From Phytophthora quininea (Eukaryota > Oomycota > Peronosporomycetes > Peronosporales > Peronosporaceae), in contig JAAVTG010000629.1 in NCBI GenBank assembly GCA_011947345.1, positions 1 to 64,000 on the forward strand: a stretch of DNA of 64,000 nucleotides. The letters run 5' to 3'. Below are positions 63,153 to 64,000 of this stretch, one piece after another. The notes under the pieces were generated by a model. That model did no database searches. It saw nothing but the letters and a program-made list of their open reading frames with translations, and was not told where the DNA came from. Within the stretch, counting starts at the first letter, position 1; the number at the start of each line of letters is the position of its first letter. A program made the position numbers and the translations under genes.

Positions 63153-64000
63153 AGGGCGCGTACTACCATTCCGCTGCAATGCTCCGACGGATTGTCCGTT
63201 CCGCTGTTTTGTTTGCAGTGCACGCAATCCGCCAGTTTGAACCGTCAAATGTAGTCAAGACCGAGAGCATCAAAAGCAAACGTTTTGCCAGGATGGGAAG
63301 GATCTGCCCATGATGGCCGCGTCCTGAAGGGTGCAGTTCGACACGACTTTGTGATCCCGGAAGGTGTGTTTTGCTACTGATTTCGGAGATGCTATACTAA
63401 CTAAATGTTCACTGTTTGCTACAGGAAAATATTACCTAGGAGACGCTGGTTATGCCTTAACCAAGCACACGTTGACGCCATACAGAGGCGTCAGGTACCA
63501 CCTAAAGGAATTTGGCCAGGGAAGTCAAAAACCACAGACGAAGGAAGAGCTTTTAATCTGCGGCACTCATTGTTGCGCAACGTCATCGAAAGGACCTACG
63601 GCTCCATCAAAAGAAATTCCCGATCCTTCAATCGATACCCAACTACGAGCTGGGCGCGCAGGTGGGCCTCGTGCAAACCACGTTTGCGATCCACAATTTC
63701 ATTCGTTGCCATAAAGATGAATTTGCAGACAAGAAGCTTCAGAACAGCCGTGCGAGAGAAGAAGACAACACGGAGGCCGCACAAAGAGCTACTGGAACTG
63801 ACGAGATGGACGACGCATCAATGAAACAGGTTCACCATAAGATAGCATCCGACATGTGGCAAAGCTACCTTGTAGTATTCGTCGCTGGTAGAGATGGCGA
63901 GGTTGTTGTCTAATAGCATTCGTTCATGAAACAAAAGTTCGCGTTGGAAATTATGCGTTCAAAAGGCAGCTCGCGCTCAATCCGCTGGATCAATCCGCTA
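63153..64000 (+). mobile_element. Harbinger deletion derivative D, copy 3 (runs off window)
   Basis: The left terminus AGGGCGCGTACTAC is at 63153. Short 5' non-coding part with CCGACGGATTGTCCGTTCCG, then transposase 3' half: GWEGSAHDGRVLKGAVRHDF near 63295, a 60-70-bp intron (63364-63424), GKYYLGDAGYALTKHTLTPY, HLKEFGQGSQKPQTKE, RNVIERTYGSIKRNSR and the tail EFADKKLQNSRAREEDNTEA to GEVVV with TAA at 63911-63913. The right end is outside the window. Frame breaks near 63550 (T4 versus T5 in copy 1) differ between copies. Confidence 0.88.

Noticed and set aside
1..64000. CRISPR arrays, rRNA genes, RxLR or Crinkler effector genes
   Set aside because: No evenly spaced direct repeats with unique spacers, no rRNA blocks, and no signal peptide followed by RxLR or LFLAK motifs were found.

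Overview
The window looks like nuclear DNA of an oomycete, most likely a Phytophthora-like plant-associated water mould. The evidence is the small spliced introns (about 47-112 bp, GTNNGT...YAG, often with a CTAAY/CTGAC branch site), the gene families (EF-3, GH131, fatty-acyl-AMP ligase with carrier domain, START-FYVE protein, SET methyltransferase, secreted Cys-rich protein), and the mixture of Helitron, PIF/Harbinger, hAT, Tc1/mariner and TnpB/Fanzor-like remnants. The species assignment is inference; no rRNA or organellar marker is present.

Layout. 0-4.45 kb: a Helitron Rep-helicase gene (5' end outside the window), followed by a broken aconitase copy. 5.4-11.9 kb: host-like small genes (Ala/Ser-rich protein, DSBH-like protein with a C2H2 finger, a three-exon gene, a DUF6818-like gene, a divergent histone H4). 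12.4-15.0 kb: a Harbinger transposase tail-to-tail with a Myb/SANT gene, then a TnpB/Fanzor-like C-terminal remnant. 15-23 kb: gene-poor DNA studded with a dispersed TGCGTCCAAG motif and a Tc1/mariner fossil. 23.7-29 kb: a second Myb/Harbinger pair, a duplicated covarying hairpin, a second Fanzor-like remnant and a Harbinger deletion derivative. 29.5-36.2 kb: a gene with three Cys/His repeats and a second, rearranged Helitron. 37-42.1 kb: a SET-domain gene, a hypothetical gene, and an intact four-exon SLC35F6-like transporter.

42.18-58.18 kb is the best-resolved mobile region. A 7.6-kb hAT element (13-bp perfect TIRs, 8-bp TSD) carries an EF-3 fragment, its own transposase and a long Ser/Gly repeat reading frame. 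It sits inside the left terminal repeat of a 1.4-kb hAT-derived element (B). A second, almost identical copy of B lies about 5.5 kb away with a perfect 8-bp TSD. Between the B copies are a START-FYVE gene and a convergent fatty-acyl-AMP ligase gene. 58.3-63.0 kb carries a coiled-coil gene, a secreted Cys-rich protein and a GH131 glycoside hydrolase. The window ends in a third copy of the Harbinger derivative.

Quality caveat. Many otherwise well-conserved genes are broken only by single-base gains or losses in homopolymers. Some frameshifts are therefore probably assembly errors rather than biological decay; each entry says where this matters.
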